In this document: in pieces, positions 30,045-33,447 of the stretch | Layout of the letters: the number at the start of each line of letters is the position of its first letter | Numbering within the stretch: the stretch's first letter is position 1 | DNA from: Sperchopsis tessellata | Lineage: Eukaryota > Arthropoda > Insecta > Coleoptera > Hydrophilidae | Assembly (NCBI GenBank): GCA_033557685.1 | Contig: JAWQRN010000235.1 | Coordinates: 1-33,447, forward strand | Reading direction: 5' to 3' | Length of the DNA: 33,447 bases | The notes under the pieces: model-generated | Database searches by the model: none | Told to the model about the DNA's origin: nothing | The model's input: the letters and a program-made list of their open reading frames with translations, nothing else | Made by a program: the position numbers and the translations under genes

Positions 30045-31349
30045 CTGTAACAGAAAAGAATTTAAATATGAAATTATAAGGCTTACTTCCAAAGATTTAT
30101 ATTTGTCACAGCATACTTGGTTAATTTAAACAAAAACTCGACATAAAAATTACATATCTGGTAAACAAGAATACTTCAGAAAATGCTATGATTATGTTTA
30201 TCCTTACATCTTCTCACAGAATTCCTGTACTCGAATCTCATAAGATCAAACTTCAGAATCTGGATTTTCAATTTTTTATTTATATTCATTAAATTCACTA
30301 TAAAACAACTTGAGGAGACTAAATTTACAGATTGCTATTATTCTTGTTTGGGTATATATAAGATGACATTACTTTAATAAATTCACGAGATAGTGACAAA
30401 CCAACACGAATTAAAGCAGCCAAAAAAAATCAGCATTTAAAGAAGCAAAGTAAACATAGTCAACGAGATAAATGCTTTATAGCAAAAGATAGAGACTTGG
30501 AACATTGAACAGAGACCTAGCTTTGAAGAAAGCTAAAAGAATAATAAAAATATTAAAAAAGTCTGAAATATTTAATCAATCAAATTCAAAACTAATATAA
30601 ATATGTACAGTGAACCTTATCAGTCTAAGTAGTTCAAGAAATTTAAACAATCATATTTGTAAAATTAGCTAGTACTCCAAAATTTTAAAAATGTAATTAA
30701 ACAAAAGTTATAACTTTTTTGCCTACATTGATACGATATAAAACACTAGAAAACTTAGTTCTCCATCCATATGGTTGCGAACACAATGACACACATCCAT
30801 GAACCAATAATTGCTCAGATTAAATAGAAATGGTTGCAACAGTTTAAAGATTTTTGTATAATGCTTGATCAGCAATTAACTGCAAAGATCATGCTACTTT
30901 AATAAGTAAGAAAATTGGATACATAATTCCAAGCTATTTCAAACTAAACAAACATCACAGTGCACTGGTTGACTTTCTAATTAATTATGTACGTATTAAT
31001 ATAACAAAAAAAAAAACAATTTTAAATAATTTTAAACGCGAACCTATTCTAAAAAACAACTGTACATGGAAACAGGGGTCACATCATATAAACTAAAATA
31101 TATACTGGCAACTATCATATATGTTCCCAAAAACTTATAAAACATTTAACTTTATTTAATATGCGGGCACCAAACTAGAGCAAAACAAAACTTAAATTTA
31201 TAACGATACTCCTAATAAATCAATCTGTTATAATTATCACACGCCATGCTTCAAAATATTTCAATTTGTTTACACCAATATAAAAGCAGGAAACATGGTG
31301 AAAAAAAATCTACTCTGCTACACCAGTCATCCATTTTGAGGTCAACTTA
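30045..31349. other. AT-rich intronic stretch without recognisable content
   Basis: It should be intron upstream of the exon at 30044. No open frame with a domain, no repeat with a second copy in the window and no RNA gene is recognised. Confidence 0.4.
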
Positions 31350-32223
31350 TACCTGGTCTGTAAATATGAAACCGGAAAATGGTAAAAAATATTTTATTCA
31401 AAGTATTGCCCATCGCTAGCTACACATGTGTCCTATCTCTCTGGCAATTTGTGGATGCCAGACCAAAAAAAATGTGGCTCTTTCGAGGCAAACCAATCAT
31501 CGAGCATTTTTTGTAAGAAATGAAGCGCTGCTCAGCAAGTGCATGTCCCATCGATGCAAATAAGTAGTAATCGGATGGATCCAAGTCTAGTGAGTAAGTT
31601 GCATGCGAAAGTATTTGCAAACTAAACGCCTCAATCGTTTCCTTGACCAGTTTTAATGTGTGCGATGGTGCATTATCATGAAGCAAAATTACTTTGTGTT
31701 GCCTCTTTTGATATTCTGGTCGTTTTTCTCGCAAGTTCAGTGTTAACGGATTCGCCAGGTTTTAGCAGCTCATAATAGATAACACCCTTTTGATCCCACC
31801 AAACACAAAGCACTGTCTTCTGTCCATAGTGATTTGGTCTTGCAGCCAATGTCGCTGGTTTGCTTGGAGTTACCCATGATCTTTTACGCTTAGGATTCTC
31901 GAAATATATCAATTTTTCTTCAGTCACAATTTGTACCTGGCGAGCAGCATTTCACAAGTGGTTTTTCCCACCTTCTGGATCATTCCCATGGCTTTCAAAC
32001 GTATGGAGACGGCTTCTCGTGTGAGTTGTTGTTGTGTTTGAGCTTCATCCTCATCCAACAGTCGGCGTCTTTAAACTTTCTCGGTGTTCTTCCACGTTTT
32101 TCGTTTCTCACGTCAAATTCGCCACATTTAAAAAAGGCACCAATGACGCGGTTTGACAGTCAGTACACTGTCAGCTAGATCCATCTATGAGAAAATTCCT
32201 GTTTCATATGTACAGACCTGGTA
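31350..32223 (-). mobile_element. Mariner element with TIRs, internally deleted
   Basis: The left tip TA-cctggtctgtaaatatgaaa (31350-31371) and the right tip read inward, TA-ccaggtctgtacatatgaaa (32223-32202), are inverted repeats with two mismatches, and TA stands at both outer edges. Length is 874 bp against about 1.3 kb for a full mariner, because most of the HTH-encoding part is missing. The orientation of the enclosed transposase is minus. It probably sits in an upstream intron of the zinc-finger gene. Confidence 0.87.
31394..32150 (-). pseudogene. Mauritiana-type mariner transposase
   Basis: The minus-strand blocks are KCGEFDVRNEKRGRTPRKF, then TEEKLIYFENPKRKRSW, LCVWWDQKGVIYYELLKPGE, and, after a frameshift near 31735, KRPEYQKRQHKVILLHDNAP followed by SHTLKLVKETIEAF, DLDPSDYYLFASMGHALAEQ, and SDGQYFE with TAA at 31396-31394. 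In the D,D34D triad the second (HDNAPSH) and third (DPSDY) Asp are present. The first, normally in TGDEKW, is lost in TEEKL. The HTH domain is deleted apart from its last residues. The WWDQ.GV.YYELLKP and MGHALAEQRF blocks identify the mauritiana subfamily (family knowledge). Confidence 0.88.
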
Positions 32224-32419
32224 CATAGCTACATTTACGGCATTTGACATAACCCATATGCAACTTACACATGTTAGATGCTTCAAATATCAACAATGTA
32301 GCCAGTAAACATATGACACTGTTTTAGTTACACAATATCCACAATCTTCTCATCAGAATTCTTGAATATGAATTCTTTCCAACTCAGTTAGTCGAATCCA
32401 CACCCAAGACCTGGAAAGC

Positions 32420-33447
32420 GCACAAAGACAGGACCAAATATTTTGGTAGGTTGGCCGCAGGTGAAATTTCTCCTTTCTGATCAGATAATAAATGGATCTG
32501 TTTTGAATACCCAACTGTAGAAGTTGCCTACTGGATTCGACTTGGCCATGTGGCTTATCAAGTCACTGGAATCTCATGCAGAACTCCTTGACAATACCCC
32601 GGGGCATCTTCAGCTCAATTGCCATACAGTGTGCCAGTGACCATTCCTGACTGGCACAGTGCAGATCTCATTCTTGCTCTGTTACCACCTTAAAATTCAG
32701 CTGATGGTCTTCCTGGATCTTCTCTTCATCCTAGACTTGTAATTTCTCAACCTGAAGATGTTCTTCTTGGAATGACTTTTGGTTTTTCTCGCAGTAGTTT
32801 CTTGATTTGATATATCAAGTTATTTATTTTCTTCAATACTTCATATGGCCCCACCCAAGATGATTGCAGTTTGGGGCAAAAACGTTCTGTTGTTGTGGGT
32901 AATACAGCCAGACCAGATTGCCTTCCTTGAATCGTCTAGCATTAGCTCGTACATCATATCTCTCCTTCATTCTATCACTTGCAATCTGAATGTTATTTCG
33001 GACGCAATTCTGAATTTCATCCATCTTCTTTCTTAGATTGTCGTCATAATATTCGCCTGCATCCTGTTCACCTGGCTGGCTGCCTAAAATTAAGTCTCCT
33101 GGTAATCTCATCTCTCTACCAAAAATCACTCTATTCATTAACAAATGAGCAGTAGCCATCAAAAATAAATGGATAAACTGGTTGGAATCCCTTTGATATC
33201 CGAAAACAACTTTGGATACGTATCTGCACATGGTTCGCTTCACCATGAAGCCTAATTTCTTCCTCAAAAGTAATTAGTTTCGCAAACCCTTTTGCCAGTG
33301 AATTAATTCAGCTGCTAGCTCATCTAACTGCGGAGGCAAAGTCATGAGTTTACCACACATGCTATTTAAGATTGAATTCACAAAAGCACACCTACCTTAA
33401 GCAGCTCTTTATTGGGCGCCAGTCTGAGAATGAAGTCCTCAAACAAA
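32420..33447 (-). mobile_element. Ty3/Gypsy internal fragment, copy 2, cut by the window edge
   Basis: On the minus strand it carries the integrase end: RYVSKVV, FIHLFLMA, VIFGREMRLPGDLI, NCVRNNIQIASDRMKERYDV, RRFKEGNLVWLYYPQQQ, and NCNHLGWGHMKY. The block at KEGNLVWLY is the GPY/F-like C-terminal region, better kept than in copy 1. Copies 1 and 2 remain alignable from about 21430/33240 through 22245/32420 and end at the same place, after ctgcggccaacctacc and gtcctgtctttgt. The catalytic core before 33250 is poorly preserved, and a deletion removes the segment with the NETT..TPA.. block. The two copies are in opposite orientation about 10 kb apart. Confidence 0.8.

Noticed and set aside
1..33447. 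CRISPR arrays, operons, riboswitches, tRNA or rRNA genes
   Set aside because: None seen; the spliced exons and element families show a eukaryotic genome, and no cloverleaf with A and B boxes was recognised.

Overview
This is nuclear DNA of an animal, almost certainly an arthropod and probably an insect. It is AT-rich and gene-poor, with spliceosomal introns and remnants of element families typical of arthropods: a jockey-type LINE with PRE_C2HC and CCHC knuckles, DUF4817-type and mauritiana-type mariners, Tc1, piggyBac, Tigger/pogo, Gypsy and Penelope-like elements. The genus cannot be told from the sequence. Nothing prokaryotic, no rRNA and no tRNA was seen.

One host gene can be supported, on the minus strand: a C2H2 zinc-finger protein in three exons, 30044-29838, 26232-25789 and 6627-6188. 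All the junctions are phase 1. The joins restore a split finger and a split linker exactly, giving at least 362 residues and 11 fingers. The 5' end of the gene lies upstream (right) of 30044 and was not found. Its introns are 3.6 kb and 19.2 kb, and the larger is packed with transposon remains.

Layout from left to right. 1-5690 lies downstream of the gene: a fragment of a foldback-element end, a piggyBac relic with a Cys-rich tail, a large palindrome built of ~34-bp units, and a Tigger-like element with both terminal repeats and a Penelope-like (PLE) fragment nested in it. 5691-6187 holds the presumed 3' UTR and candidate poly(A) signals. 6628-25788 (intron) holds an RTE-like LINE (minus), a second large inverted repeat, a head-to-head PLE insertion with a 12-bp target duplication, an HTH-type transposase fragment, a Tc1 element with TIRs, inverted transposase C-terminal fragments, a jockey LINE (minus), a Gypsy internal region (plus) and two CR1/jockey-like LINE pieces (plus). 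26233-29837 (intron) holds an unidentified ORF, a TA microsatellite, two opposing LINE RT fragments and a third PLE fragment. 30045-33447 holds unassigned AT-rich DNA, a mariner with TIRs and a second Gypsy copy running off the right edge.

Every transposon coding region seen here is broken by stops, frameshifts or deletions. The window is best read as an old, nested transposon graveyard around and inside one conserved zinc-finger gene. The points most worth a second look are the PLE inverted dimer with its natural empty-site copy nearby, the foldback palindrome with tandem subrepeats, and the precise exon joins across a 19-kb intron. No new biochemical system is evident.
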